In this document: positions 16,434-25,862 of the stretch, in pieces
Layout of the letters: each line of letters starts with the position of its first letter
Numbering within the stretch: position 1 is the first letter of the stretch
Assembly: GCF_040822065.1 (NCBI RefSeq)
Contig: NZ_CP162005.1
Span: 558,001-622,000 of the forward strand
Length of the DNA stretch: 64,000 bases
Source: Pedobacter sp. WC2423
Lineage (GTDB): Bacteria; Bacteroidota; Bacteroidia; Sphingobacteriales; Sphingobacteriaceae
Reading direction: 5' to 3'
Notes under the pieces: generated by a model
Seen by the model: only the letters and a program-made list of their open reading frames with translations
Told to the model about the DNA's origin: nothing
Database searches by the model: none
Program-made: the position numbers and the translations under genes

Positions 16434-19400
16434 ATGATTTATTTCTTCTCCAACGAGCTTAATACTGTTTTTGCTTTACAATCAGAGCAAACTCTCTCAT
16501 CGTCAGATATTTCTAAGTTAACTTGGCTGTTTGGCGGGGCCCGGTTCAAACAAGAAACCGTTTTGACGGAGTTCTTTATTGGTCCGCGCGCTGCAATGGT
16601 AACTCCATGGAGCACGAATGCTGTTGAAATTACGCAGAATATGGATATTCACGGGATCATCAGAATTGAAGAGTTCAAAAACACAACAGCAGATTTTACT
16701 GACTTTGATCCGATGCTGTTTCAAAAATACAGTGAACTCAATCAGGAGATTTATACGATCAGCCTTCAGCCAGAATCAATTCTGCCAATTGAAGATATTG
16801 CAGCGTATAATCAGCAGGAAGGTCTTTCCTTAAGTGAAGAAGAAGTAGATTATTTAAATAAACTTGCAGATAAACTAGGACGTAAACTGACAGACTCCGA
16901 AGTATTCGGTTTTTCTCAGGTGAATTCAGAACATTGCCGTCACAAGATTTTCAATGGTACGTTTGTGATTGATGGAGAAGAACAGCCTTCATCTTTATTT
17001 AAACTGATCCGTAAAACATCTGAGGCTAATCCTAACGGCATTGTTTCGGCCTATAAAGATAACGTAGCCTTCGTCAAAGGCCCGAGAGTGCAGCAATTTG
17101 CCCCTAAAAGAGCTGATGTACCGGATTACTATGAAATTAAAGACTTTGATTCAGTAATCTCACTGAAAGCAGAAACACATAATTTTCCAACTACTGTAGA
17201 ACCTTTTAATGGTGCGGCTACAGGTTCAGGAGGAGAAATCAGAGATAGGTTAGCTGGTGGTCAGGGCTCTTTGCCTTTAGCGGGTACTGCTGTTTATATG
17301 ACTTCTTTCTCTCGTCTGGAAGAAAACCGTCCATGGGAAAAAGCAGTAAACGAAAGAGACTGGTTGTACCAGACTCCAATGGATATTCTGATCAAAGCTT
17401 CAAACGGAGCTTCTGATTTCGGTAACAAATTCGGTCAGCCACTGATTACAGGTTCGATCCTTACTTTTGAACATGAGGAAGACGCCAGGAAACTTGGTTA
17501 TGATAAAGTAATCATGCAGGCAGGTGGCGTTGGTTATGGAAAAGCTGACCAGGCTAAAAAAGAAAAACCTGCGCTGAATGACAAAATTGTTGTTTTAGGC
17601 GGAGAAAACTATAGAATAGGAATGGGCGGTGCTGCGGTATCTTCAGCAGATACAGGGGCTTTAGGTTCAGGTATCGAACTGAACGCTATTCAACGTTCAA
17701 ATCCTGAAATGCAGAAAAGAGTTGCCAATGCCGTACGTGGTATGGTAGAAAGCGATCACAATACGATTGTATCTATTCATGATCACGGAGCAGGTGGTCA
17801 CCTGAATTGTCTTTCTGAACTGGTTGAAGAGACTGGTGGAAAGATTGATTTAGATAAACTGCCAGTTGGTGATCCGACCCTTTCTGCCAAAGAAATTATC
17901 GGCAATGAATCTCAGGAACGTATGGGACTGGTGATCAGCCAGAAAAACATTGATACGTTACAGAAAATTGCTGACCGTGAAAGGGCTCCGATGTATACGG
18001 TAGGAGAAGTGACAGGTGATCATCGTTTTACTTTTGAATCTGCTACCAACGGTTCTAAACCGATGGACCTGAAAATGGAGGACATGTTTGGCAGCTCTCC
18101 GAAAGTAATCATGCAGGATAAAACGGTTGATAGAAAATATGAGCCGGTAACTTATGATGCTGCTGAACTGAATACTTATCTGGAACAAGTATTACAACTG
18201 GAAGCAGTAGCGAGTAAAGACTGGTTAACAAATAAAGTTGACCGTTGTGTGGGTGGCCGTGTGGCTAAACAACAATGTGCAGGCCCATTACAATTACCAT
18301 TGAATAACTGTGGGGTAATGGCTTTGGATTTTCAAGGTAAAGACGGTATCGCAACTTCTATTGGACATGCGCCGCTTTCAGCGCTGATTGACCCTGCTGC
18401 AGGAAGCAGAAATGCTATTGCAGAGTCACTTTCAAATATTGTTTGGGCTCCTTTAAAAGATGGTTTGGAAAGTATTTCACTTTCAGCCAACTGGATGTGG
18501 GCTTGTAAAAATGAAGGCGAAGATGCCCGTTTATATAAAGCTGTAAAAGCATGTTCAGAGTTTGCAATCAGTTTAGGTATTAATATCCCTACTGGTAAAG
18601 ACTCTTTATCGATGAAACAGAAATATAAAGATGGAGAAGTTATTGCGCCAGGTACAGTGATCATCTCTGCTGCTGGTCATTGTGATGACATTACCGCAGT
18701 TGTAGAACCTGTTTTACGCAAAAGCGGTGGTGCTATTTATTATATCAACCTTTCAGGAGATCGTTATAAATTAGGTGGGTCATCATTTGCACAGATCTTA
18801 AATAAAATTGGTACTGAAACTCCTGATGTTTTAGATGCAGGACAGTTTAAAACTACTTTTAATACTTTACAGGAATTAGTTAAAGCCGGGAAAATACAAG
18901 CTGGACATGATATAGGCAGTGGTGGTTTAATTACGACCCTTTTAGAATTATGTTTTGCAGACCGTAACCTGGGGGCAAACCTTGATCTTTCTGCTTTAGG
19001 AGATCAGGATATTATTGAAACACTTTTTGCGGAGAACATCGGTATCGTATTCCAGGCTGATGCAAGTGCTGAAGCTGTTCTGAATGCGAATGGTGTAGTT
19101 TATCATCAAATTGGTACGGTGAGTGAAACAGCTCAGTTAACGGTTAAAAATGCTGCTGGTAACTGGAGCTTTGATATTGATCATTTACGTGATGTATGGT
19201 TTAAAACTTCTTACCTGCTTGATCAGAAACAAAGCGGGCCGGTTAAAGCTAAAGAACGTTTTGATAACTATAAAAATCATGTATTAAACTATAGTTTTCC
19301 ATTAAATTTTGATGGAAAGAAACCAGTTATTGATGCTGCTAAACCAAGACCTAAAGCTGCTGTTCTTCGTGAAAAAGGAAGTAACTCAGAAAGAGAATTG

Positions 19401-20108
19401 GCGAATGCAATGTATTTAGCTGGTTTTGATGTGAAAGATGTACACATGACTGATTTAATTTCAGGCAGAGAAACCCTGGAAGATATTCAGTTTATAGGTG
19501 CAGTTGGTGGATTCTCCAACTCCGATGTTTTAGGATCGGCTAAAGGCTGGGCAGGGGCGTTCTTATACAATGAGAAGGCTAAAAATGCGCTGACTAATTT
19601 CTTTAAACGTGAGGATACCTTATCAGTTGGTGTTTGTAACGGTTGCCAGTTGTTTGTAGAGCTGGGGCTGATTAACGAAGACCATGAAGAAAAACCTAAA
19701 ATGTTACACAATGATAGTGCTAAACATGAGAGCATTTTTACTTCATTGACTATACAGGAAAACAATTCAGTAATGCTTTCCACTTTAGCAGGAAGCACTT
19801 TAGGGGTGTGGGTTTCACATGGTGAAGGTAAATTCCATTTGCCATATGCAGAAGATCAGTATAATATCGTATCAAAATATGCTTATGAAACTTATCCGGC
19901 TAATCCTAACGGATCTGATTACAACACAGCAATGCTGAGTGATCAAACAGGAAGACACCTGGTGATGATGCCGCATATTGAGCGTTCATTGTTCCAATGG
20001 CATTGGGCTAACTATCCTGAAGGACGTAAAGACGAAGTTTCTCCATGGATAGAGGCGTTTGTAAATGCCAGGAAATGGATTGATAAATTAGCAAAACAGA
20101 CTTTTTAA
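16434..20108 (+). CDS. purL: Phosphoribosylformylglycinamidine synthase (large, single-chain)
   Basis: 1224 residues, the single-polypeptide form that joins the PurL-like synthase and the glutaminase PurQ domain. It makes FGAM from FGAR, glutamine and ATP in step four of purine synthesis, in the cytosol. Visible landmarks: GFSQVNSEHCRHKIFNG and LKAETHNFPTTVEPF of the ATP/FGAR site, ATGSGGEIRDRLAGGQGS, HDHGAGGHLNCL, GKDSLSMKQKY, and the C-terminal amidotransferase with VGGFSNSDVLGSAKGWAG, the nucleophile Cys in VGVCNGCQLF (about residue 1068) and SHGEGKFHLPY. The length is slightly below the 1290 residues of gammaproteobacterial PurL. It stands apart from other pur genes here. Confidence 0.97.
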   Translation: MIYFFSNELNTVFALQSEQTLSSSDISKLTWLFGGARFKQETVLTEFFIGPRAAMVTPWSTNAVEITQNMDIHGIIRIEEFKNTTADFTDFDPMLFQKYSELNQEIYTISLQPESILPIEDIAAYNQQEGLSLSEEEVDYLNKLADKLGRKLTDSEVFGFSQVNSEHCRHKIFNGTFVIDGEEQPSSLFKLIRKTSEANPNGIVSAYKDNVAFVKGPRVQQFAPKRADVPDYYEIKDFDSVISLKAETHNFPTTVEPFNGAATGSGGEIRDRLAGGQGSLPLAGTAVYMTSFSRLEENRPWEKAVNERDWLYQTPMDILIKASNGASDFGNKFGQPLITGSILTFEHEEDARKLGYDKVIMQAGGVGYGKADQAKKEKPALNDKIVVLGGENYRIGMGGAAVSSADTGALGSGIELNAIQRSNPEMQKRVANAVRGMVESDHNTIVSIHDHGAGGHLNCLSELVEETGGKIDLDKLPVGDPTLSAKEIIGNESQERMGLVISQKNIDTLQKIADRERAPMYTVGEVTGDHRFTFESATNGSKPMDLKMEDMFGSSPKVIMQDKTVDRKYEPVTYDAAELNTYLEQVLQLEAVASKDWLTNKVDRCVGGRVAKQQCAGPLQLPLNNCGVMALDFQGKDGIATSIGHAPLSALIDPAAGSRNAIAESLSNIVWAPLKDGLESISLSANWMWACKNEGEDARLYKAVKACSEFAISLGINIPTGKDSLSMKQKYKDGEVIAPGTVIISAAGHCDDITAVVEPVLRKSGGAIYYINLSGDRYKLGGSSFAQILNKIGTETPDVLDAGQFKTTFNTLQELVKAGKIQAGHDIGSGGLITTLLELCFADRNLGANLDLSALGDQDIIETLFAENIGIVFQADASAEAVLNANGVVYHQIGTVSETAQLTVKNAAGNWSFDIDHLRDVWFKTSYLLDQKQSGPVKAKERFDNYKNHVLNYSFPLNFDGKKPVIDAAKPRPKAAVLREKGSNSERELANAMYLAGFDVKDVHMTDLISGRETLEDIQFIGAVGGFSNSDVLGSAKGWAGAFLYNEKAKNALTNFFKREDTLSVGVCNGCQLFVELGLINEDHEEKPKMLHNDSAKHESIFTSLTIQENNSVMLSTLAGSTLGVWVSHGEGKFHLPYAEDQYNIVSKYAYETYPANPNGSDYNTAMLSDQTGRHLVMMPHIERSLFQWHWANYPEGRKDEVSPWIEAFVNARKWIDKLAKQTF

Positions 20109-20116
20109 AATAGCTG

Positions 20117-20144
20117 GAACCTTGCAGATAAGCAAGTTCTTTAT
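20117..20144 (+). terminator. Possible purL terminator
   Basis: GAACcTTGC pairs with GCAAGTTC with one bulged base, then TTT. It lies directly after the purL stop. The stem is short, so confidence is modest. Confidence 0.4.
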
Positions 20145-20159
20145 CATGGCCTGATGTAC

Positions 20160-20167
20160 TATCTTTG
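20160..20167 (+). promoter_or_regulatory. Candidate -7 box of the exported hypothetical gene
   Basis: TATCTTTG matches TAnnTTTG exactly and lies 38 bases before the ATG at 20205. The -33 region is not recognisable. Confidence 0.45.
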
Positions 20168-20204
20168 TATAGTATATCAGGCCATATTTATGTCAGGAGG
20201 TTTT

Positions 20205-21002
20205 ATGAAAAAGGGTTTATTAATATTGCTGCTGTTATTTACTTACCGCGTGTATGCACAGGATGTTGTGTATGAAGTGAAAATTGGTACAGCGAGTAAG
20301 TATAAGAAAGATCCTACGCCCAGATTGGCCATGTATCTCGCATTTGATCTGCTTTTTCCTGACCGTTATCTGCCATTACAACTTTTTAAGCTTACAGGTG
20401 TTAAAAAGATGAAGGTAGAAAATACAGCTGATCCGGCTAAAAGCTTTGCGCTTGTATTTAACCGAAGAGGGCAGTGGACGGCTATGCAAACTCCAGCTGA
20501 TACTTTATGGGTAACCTATAAAGACGGTGCACCTGATGAATTTATAAACCGTTCAGGGAGCATTAATAAATTTCAATATTCAGGGGACACGGTAATTTCA
20601 TTGCATAACCACAAGACAGACCGCTATATCCGTAAAGGCAGGATTTTTCATAAAGTGAATAAGCATGCTGATAAATTATCGCAACCGATAACCATTTATT
20701 CTAATACGAACTGGGATTTGCCTTTGACCATCCATTATAAACAGCATCCGGATGATGATGAAATGAATATCATGACAGAAAATTTCTTTAATGACGGAAA
20801 AGGAAATTTGATTTTGGACAAGACAATTTATAGCAACAGATCACACCTGGTCTTTAAAATGGAGAATGGATTACCGGTCACTCTGAGCACCTTCAAACAG
20901 CTCATATTTGGTAATGAAAAATCAGTAAAAGAGTCGGACGTGAAGCCAGATTTGCTTAATTTCAGCTACGAATATTTTGAAAAAGAAAAAAAAACAAAAT
21001 AA
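20205..21002 (+). CDS. Exported hypothetical protein
   Basis: 265 residues from the ATG at 20205, chosen because an unusually good ribosome binding site (AGGAGG, 20195-20200) precedes it and a signal peptide follows at once (MKKGLLILLLLF to YAQ). An upstream ATG at 20154 would put 17 extra residues before the signal. The mature protein is beta-rich and basic at the end. It contains a Cys-free core with GKGNLILDK and SNRSHLVFKMENGLPV near the C-terminus. I do not recognise the family. It is transcribed alone after purL. Confidence 0.6.
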   Translation: MKKGLLILLLLFTYRVYAQDVVYEVKIGTASKYKKDPTPRLAMYLAFDLLFPDRYLPLQLFKLTGVKKMKVENTADPAKSFALVFNRRGQWTAMQTPADTLWVTYKDGAPDEFINRSGSINKFQYSGDTVISLHNHKTDRYIRKGRIFHKVNKHADKLSQPITIYSNTNWDLPLTIHYKQHPDDDEMNIMTENFFNDGKGNLILDKTIYSNRSHLVFKMENGLPVTLSTFKQLIFGNEKSVKESDVKPDLLNFSYEYFEKEKKTK

Positions 21003-21349
21003 AATATCGTCCTTTTGAGAGCTAAAGTTTTCACTCCGTATCCAGCAGCCAGATTTACTGCCCTGATTGTCTGAAATTACGGGTTCAAACCCCGGAAAAC
21101 AAACTTGTCTCAACTTTATAAATATGGGAAGAAATCAAGCTTTATGTTTGCTGACACGCCTTTTTTTATGGCTTAATAATTCTTGCATGTACTCAATTAT
21201 TGTCATGAAATCAGGAAGAAATTTTGCGTCTTTTTTGCAGCTTAAAATCAGCTGAATTAACCCTTGTTTTTTCTTGTTTTTTGATGTCCAAATTCGGCCC
21301 GTTGTAGCTCCATATCCGCCACAGGGGCTAAAAACCGATAAATTTTGCT

Positions 21350-21357
21350 TACCTTTG
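21350..21357 (+). promoter_or_regulatory. Candidate -7 box of the osmoprotectant operon
   Basis: TACCTTTG fits TAnnTTTG exactly. It would start transcription about 180 bases before the porin ATG. No clear -33 TTTG lies 18-20 bases upstream. Confidence 0.45.
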
Positions 21358-21419
21358 CCTCGGTTTTAGTTTAAACGTCCGCTGTTAAAGACGCCATCTG
21401 AGCGTTAAATTCTAGAAAG

Positions 21420-21465
21420 AAACAGCACAATTTCTGTTTAAATATTCAGGGAATTTACTCCCTGA
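21420..21465 (+). promoter_or_regulatory. Two hairpins in the leader of the osmoprotectant operon
   Basis: AAACAG (21420-21425) pairs with CTGTTT (21434-21439) over eight bases; seven bases later TCAGGGA (21446-21452) pairs perfectly with TCCCTGA (21459-21465) over six. Neither is followed by a T tract. They are likely structured leader RNA or protein-binding sites; I recognise no known riboswitch. Confidence 0.4.
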
Positions 21466-21541
21466 GCATTTGTTAATTAATGTTTTATTTAAAGCATTTT
21501 ATGATATGCGGCAATTAAGCCGGCGTATATAAACTTTATTT

Positions 21542-22744
21542 ATGAAAATAAAATTACAGCATATATTCAGCTGTATAGTATTTATCGTTATTTTACCTTT
21601 AACACTAATAGCGCAAGACTCTGCATCAATAAAAAAAGATACTACAGCAACTCCCTTAAAAAAGGAGACCATAATAATTCCTGCACGTCCGGATAAACCA
21701 GTACTGAAAATCGGGGGCGCATTAAGATTCAACTATAATCTATCCTCCTGGAAAAAGGAACAAGTTAAAAGAGGCGGTGATTTTGGCCTCGACATGTTTC
21801 GTATCAATGCAGCTGTTGCTTACAAGAAACTGGACTTTCACGCAGAATACCGCTTTTACTCCAAAGATTTTGGAGGGAGCTTTTTGAAAGAAGGTTATGT
21901 AAGATACCTTTTCAATGACAGTACACATATGGATATCGGGCTTGTTCAGAATCCATTTGGAAATACAACTTATAACTCTCATAACTGGTTCTTTAACCTT
22001 CCGTATTATGTCGGTTTTGAAGATAAGTTCTCGATGGGTATTAACTTCCATCAGCGCAGAAACCGTTGGGTTTATGACGTTGCCTTCTTTAAAAATGCAA
22101 TGGAGCTGAACTTCGGAGATCAATCAGGAACAGATCCATCCCGTTATTCTTATGACGTTGCCGGCAGAAACAAAGAAGTTAACCAGGGTAATATCAAGAC
22201 GGAGTATTTGCTGGCCGAAGACAAGAAAATCGGAATTTCCGGTATGATTGGTGGTGTATACAATATTCCTACGGGTAGAATGGGAGCCAGGTGGGCTGCT
22301 GCGTTACACACAGACCTAACGTTTGGTCGGCTTAATGTGAAGCTGCAATCCATGTACTATCAATATAATCTGTCGGATTCATCTCAGTACAAAAATAGAG
22401 TACAACTAGCAGCTTATGGATCATCATACGATGTCGCCCGTAAAGCTTACCTGCATACTGCGTCATTCGCTTATACACAGCCTGTAAAATTGGGCCCGGT
22501 AGAGTCGCTTGTTTTTTATGAGAACTACTCTTATATGAATAAACCACAAGCCGGATTTAAAGATACACAGATGAATGTACTCGGTTGTATGATCAATGCA
22601 GGAAACCTCGTGACCTATGTAGATTGGGCCGCAGGAAAAAATCAGCCCTGGTTAGGGCCGGATTGGCAAAATGGATTATCATCAGGTAATCCGGACTCTC
22701 AATGGAGCAGCCGGTTCAACATTAATATCGGTTATTATTTTTAA
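21542..22744 (+). CDS. Outer-membrane porin (phosphate-selective porin O/P-like)
   Basis: 400 residues. Signal peptide (residues 1-25, ending IAQ), a short Thr/Lys-rich linker, then a continuous series of alternating amphipathic strands from KIGGALRFNYN to the end. The terminal NINIGYYF, ending in Phe, is the outer-membrane insertion signal. Strand features such as DFHAEYRFYSKDFGG and LVQNPFG resemble porin O/P-like barrels of Bacteroidota. It is the first gene of a four-gene unit with an ATPase (17 bases after), permease and binding protein of the glycine betaine type, so it is inferred to let the osmolyte across the outer membrane. Confidence 0.75.
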   Translation: MKIKLQHIFSCIVFIVILPLTLIAQDSASIKKDTTATPLKKETIIIPARPDKPVLKIGGALRFNYNLSSWKKEQVKRGGDFGLDMFRINAAVAYKKLDFHAEYRFYSKDFGGSFLKEGYVRYLFNDSTHMDIGLVQNPFGNTTYNSHNWFFNLPYYVGFEDKFSMGINFHQRRNRWVYDVAFFKNAMELNFGDQSGTDPSRYSYDVAGRNKEVNQGNIKTEYLLAEDKKIGISGMIGGVYNIPTGRMGARWAAALHTDLTFGRLNVKLQSMYYQYNLSDSSQYKNRVQLAAYGSSYDVARKAYLHTASFAYTQPVKLGPVESLVFYENYSYMNKPQAGFKDTQMNVLGCMINAGNLVTYVDWAAGKNQPWLGPDWQNGLSSGNPDSQWSSRFNINIGYYF

Positions 22745-22761
22745 CATAAAACGTCTATACC

Positions 22762-24000
22762 ATGTCTAAACTTAAAATAGAAGACCTTACACTCATATTC
22801 GGTAAAGAAAAAGAGGAGGCACTCACCTTATTAAAACAAGGAAAAACCAAAGCAGAAATCCTGAAAAAAACAGGATGTACCGTTGCGGTGAAAAATGCCA
22901 GTTTTAATATAGAAAAAGGCGAATTTTTTGTAATTATGGGCTTATCAGGCAGTGGTAAGTCTAGTTTGCTCAGATGTTTTAACAGATTAATTGAGCCCAC
23001 TTCGGGTAGCGTCATTTTGAATGATGTCAATATTACCAGTCTTGGAGATAAGGAATTACAGAACGTCCGTAAAAAAGAGATGGCCATGGTTTTCCAGAAT
23101 TTTGGCCTGTTACCACACCGTACTGTATTGGAAAATGTAGCCTTTGGCCTGGAATTACAGGATATCCCAAAAGAACAACGGGAAGCAAAAGCTCAGGAAG
23201 TTGTGGAGATGGTGAGTCTGAAAGGCTATGAAAATCAGAATACTTCAGAGCTTTCAGGCGGGATGCAGCAACGTGTGGGTTTAGCCCGCGCTTTGGCGAA
23301 TGATCCTGAAATCCTGTTAATGGATGAAGCTTTCTCAGCACTGGATCCGCTGATCCGTACACAAATGCAGGATGAGCTGATTGACTTGCAGGAAAAAATG
23401 CATAAAACAATTGTTTTTATTACGCATGATCTTGACGAAGCAATCCGCCTTGGAGACCGTATTGCCATTATGAAAGATGGTGAAGTGATCCAGATTGGTA
23501 CTCCTGAAGATATTTTAACCAATCCGGCAGATGAATATGTGTCTTCTTTTGTAGAAAAAGTGGACCGGAAATCAATTATTACTGCGGCCAGTCTGATGTT
23601 TGAAAAGCCTACTGTAGCAATTTTCAAAAAAGATGGGGTAGAAGGTAGTTTAAGAAAGATGCGTTCTTCGGGATTAACATCGCTGCCAGCAGTTTCTGTA
23701 GATAAACATTTCCTTGGTTTCGTTTATCTGAAAGATATTCTGGAACTCAAAGCCAAAGGGCACCAAACTATAGAAATGGCTATCGTCAAAGATGTACCGG
23801 TGGCTTACCCGGAAACTACAGTGGAACAAATGCTTCCATTTATTGCAGAAAACGGAAGAGCAGTACCAATTATTGACAGAGAGACCAATAAACTGCTTGG
23901 AATCGTTGCACAAACGTCTCTTTTGATAGAGACTACAGGAACTTCCTGGGAAAATGTGAATGGAAACTCAATTGATAACTTACAAAACGAAGTAATATAA
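22762..24000 (+). CDS. proV: Glycine betaine/proline-type ABC transporter ATPase with CBS domains
   Basis: 412 residues. An N-terminal extension characteristic of ProV/OpuAA ([20 protein letters not shown]) precedes the ATPase: Walker [11 protein letters not shown] (about 58-67), Q-loop [13 protein letters not shown], signature [12 protein letters not shown] (about 163), Walker [14 protein letters not shown] and the switch His in FITHDLDEA. Residues 280-400 form a CBS pair, which in OpuA senses ionic strength. It powers import of quaternary-ammonium osmoprotectants. The stop is one base before the permease start, so the two are translationally coupled. Confidence 0.93.
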   Translation: MSKLKIEDLTLIFGKEKEEALTLLKQGKTKAEILKKTGCTVAVKNASFNIEKGEFFVIMGLSGSGKSSLLRCFNRLIEPTSGSVILNDVNITSLGDKELQNVRKKEMAMVFQNFGLLPHRTVLENVAFGLELQDIPKEQREAKAQEVVEMVSLKGYENQNTSELSGGMQQRVGLARALANDPEILLMDEAFSALDPLIRTQMQDELIDLQEKMHKTIVFITHDLDEAIRLGDRIAIMKDGEVIQIGTPEDILTNPADEYVSSFVEKVDRKSIITAASLMFEKPTVAIFKKDGVEGSLRKMRSSGLTSLPAVSVDKHFLGFVYLKDILELKAKGHQTIEMAIVKDVPVAYPETTVEQMLPFIAENGRAVPIIDRETNKLLGIVAQTSLLIETTGTSWENVNGNSIDNLQNEVI

Positions 24001-24001
24001 T

Positions 24002-24832
24002 ATGATACATATAGGACCTTATATAGAAGAATTTATAAACTGGCTTACCAGCAATTTTGGAGCATTATTTAATATCATCAAGATCATTGTGATCTCAGTA
24101 GTGGACTCCGTGGAATGGGTATTGATGTTCCCTCCATTTTATGTGATCATTTTACTGGTCGCCTTCCTGGCCTGGAAACGTACCGGTTTAGGCGTAACGA
24201 TATTTACTATTTTAGGCTTAACGCTGATCTGGGCAATGGGCTACTGGGGACAAACGATGGCTACATTGGCGCTGATTCTGTCTGCTGCTTTTATTGCACT
24301 TTTAATGGGTGTACCTATGGGAATATGGGCTGCTAAAAACCCTCTGGCAGGGAAAATTATGAGACCCATACTCGATTTAATGCAAACCATGCCCGCATTT
24401 GTGTACCTGATCCCGGCAGTATTATTTTTTGGTTTAGGGAAGGTGCCCGGGGCATTTGCGACTATTATCTTTGCAATGCCGCCTGCGGTTCGTTTAACTA
24501 CTCTGGGGATCAGTCAGGTACCTAAAGAAATTGTAGAGGCAACCCGTTCATTCGGTGCTACACCAGGACAATTGCTTTTTAAAGTAGAATTGCCTTTGGC
24601 ATTGCCTACTATACTTGCAGGAGTAAATCAAACGATTATGATGGCACTTTCTATGGTAGTTATTTCAGCAATGATTGCAGCCGGAGGATTGGGCGAAGTG
24701 GTATTGAAAGGGATTACCCAGCTGAAAATAGGATTAGGATTTGAAGGTGGTATCGCTGTGGTAATCCTGGCAATTATCCTGGATCGTATTACACAATCTT
24801 TCGGAAACACCAAAAAGAAAAATATGGCCTAA
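24002..24832 (+). CDS. proW: Glycine betaine/proline-type ABC transporter permease
   Basis: 276 residues with about six to seven membrane helices. The ABC-2 type inner-membrane coupling motif is present as EATRSFGATPGQLLFKVELPLALPTIL (E-A-x3-G-x9-P pattern), and the surrounding sequence (MQTMPAFVYLIPAVLFFGLG, PPAVRLTTLGI) is typical of ProW/OpuAB. It forms the inner-membrane channel with the adjacent ATPase. Its short N-terminus lacks the long periplasmic extension of enterobacterial ProW, as in Gram-positive OpuAB. Confidence 0.93.
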   Translation: MIHIGPYIEEFINWLTSNFGALFNIIKIIVISVVDSVEWVLMFPPFYVIILLVAFLAWKRTGLGVTIFTILGLTLIWAMGYWGQTMATLALILSAAFIALLMGVPMGIWAAKNPLAGKIMRPILDLMQTMPAFVYLIPAVLFFGLGKVPGAFATIIFAMPPAVRLTTLGISQVPKEIVEATRSFGATPGQLLFKVELPLALPTILAGVNQTIMMALSMVVISAMIAAGGLGEVVLKGITQLKIGLGFEGGIAVVILAIILDRITQSFGNTKKKNMA

Positions 24833-24905
24833 GCTGCAAGCTCAGGTTTCAAAACGCAATAAAAATTGATAAATGATATTCAGTAAAAAAAATAAATCTA
24901 TTCAA

Positions 24906-25775
24906 ATGAAGAAAGTAATCAGCGGATTATTAATAGCACTGACAGCGACTGCACTTTACTCTTGTGGAGGTCGCGCTGCGAACAATAAAAAAGTAACCAT
25001 TGGCTATGTAAACTGGGCAGAAGGCGTTGCCATGACTCAGTTATCAAAAGTATTACTGGAAAAAGAAGGTTATACTGTAGAACTGAAGAATGCCGATGTT
25101 GCACCAATTTTTGCAGCAGTAGCAGGTGGGGATGCAGATATCTTTATGGATGCCTGGATGCCGGTTACGCACAAAGAATACATGGATAAGTTTGGTGCAA
25201 AATTAGAAGTTTTGGGTACAAACTATGCAAATGCACGTATTGGTTTAGTGGTTCCTGATTATGTAAAAGTAAACAGTATTGAAGAATTGAATGCAAATGC
25301 TGCACTTTTTGAGGGTAAAATTACTGGAATCGATGCTGGTGCAGGCATCATGAATAAAGCTGAACTGGCCATTAAAGACTATAAATTAAAACTGGAATTG
25401 CAGTCTGCAAGTGAAGCAGCAATGCTGGCGATCTTAAAGAAAAGTATTGATGCTAAAAAACCAGTAGTGATTACAGGCTGGTCACCGCATTATATTTTCA
25501 GTACTTATAAATTGAAATTCCTGGCTGATCCTAAAGGTGTTTTCGGAAAGGTTGAAACCCTGCAAACTGTTGCCAATAAAGACTTTGTGAAATTAAACCC
25601 ACAGGTGACATCATTTTTTAGAAACTTTCAGCTAGACGATGCGCAATTAGGTTCATTAATGGCTGCACTTAATGGTGCTGACGATGAAAAAGCAGCAGTT
25701 GAAAAATGGCTGGCCGCTAACACGGAATTTGCTGTTAGAATGAGCTCTTTTTTAAAGACTGAATCTGTAAAATAG
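24906..25775 (+). CDS. Glycine betaine/choline-type substrate-binding lipoprotein
   Basis: 289 residues from the ATG at 24906; starting upstream at 24873 would add eleven charged residues before the signal. Lipobox YSC places a lipid anchor at about Cys20. The OpuAC fold is visible: TIGYVNWAEGVAMTQL, FMDAWMPVTHKEYMDK, GIDAGAGIMNKAELAI and VVITGWSPHYIFS. The tryptophans in NWAEG, DAWMP and TGWSPH fit the aromatic cage that binds trimethylammonium groups. It is the last gene of the uptake operon, 73 bases after the permease, and is followed by a strong terminator. Confidence 0.92.
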   Translation: MKKVISGLLIALTATALYSCGGRAANNKKVTIGYVNWAEGVAMTQLSKVLLEKEGYTVELKNADVAPIFAAVAGGDADIFMDAWMPVTHKEYMDKFGAKLEVLGTNYANARIGLVVPDYVKVNSIEELNANAALFEGKITGIDAGAGIMNKAELAIKDYKLKLELQSASEAAMLAILKKSIDAKKPVVITGWSPHYIFSTYKLKFLADPKGVFGKVETLQTVANKDFVKLNPQVTSFFRNFQLDDAQLGSLMAALNGADDEKAAVEKWLAANTEFAVRMSSFLKTESVK

Positions 25776-25813
25776 TAAAAAAATGGCTGCTTGTAATCGG
25801 TGCCATTACTAAC

Positions 25814-25857
25814 AAAAGGCTATATGTCCCTATAATAGAAGGATATATAGCCTTTTT
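25814..25857. terminator. Bidirectional terminator between the uptake operon and the VOC gene
   Basis: A 16-base-pair stem (25814-25829 with 25841-25856, one G-T pair) carries AAAA on the left and TTTT on the right arm, so it can end transcription from both converging units. Confidence 0.85.
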
Positions 25858-25862
25858 CTGTT

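Larger units (their letters stand above)
21003..21541. other. Long gene-free region before the osmoprotectant operon
   Basis: 539 bases without a convincing gene. The first half holds an isolated tRNA T-arm-like sequence (21079-21095) with no matching acceptor, D or anticodon arms. The second half holds a -7 box and two hairpins listed separately, so about 180 bases form the untranslated leader of the porin gene. Short open frames in the first half have no ribosome binding site or homology that I can see. Confidence 0.5.

Noticed and set aside
16434..20108. Two separate genes purL and purQ
   Set aside because: One uninterrupted frame contains both the synthase and the glutaminase domain.
21079..21095. 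A tRNA T-arm-like sequence (GGGTTCAAACCCC core)
   Set aside because: Only four of five stem pairs form, and no acceptor, D or anticodon arms at proper spacing were found upstream, so I do not call a tRNA or tmRNA.
21350..21541. A known riboswitch in the osmoprotectant leader
   Set aside because: The two simple hairpins do not match any riboswitch architecture I know, and no anti-terminator is visible.
22755..23627. Open frames antisense to the ProV-like gene
   Set aside because: They mirror the codon structure of the ATPase gene and have no start signals or recognisable domains.
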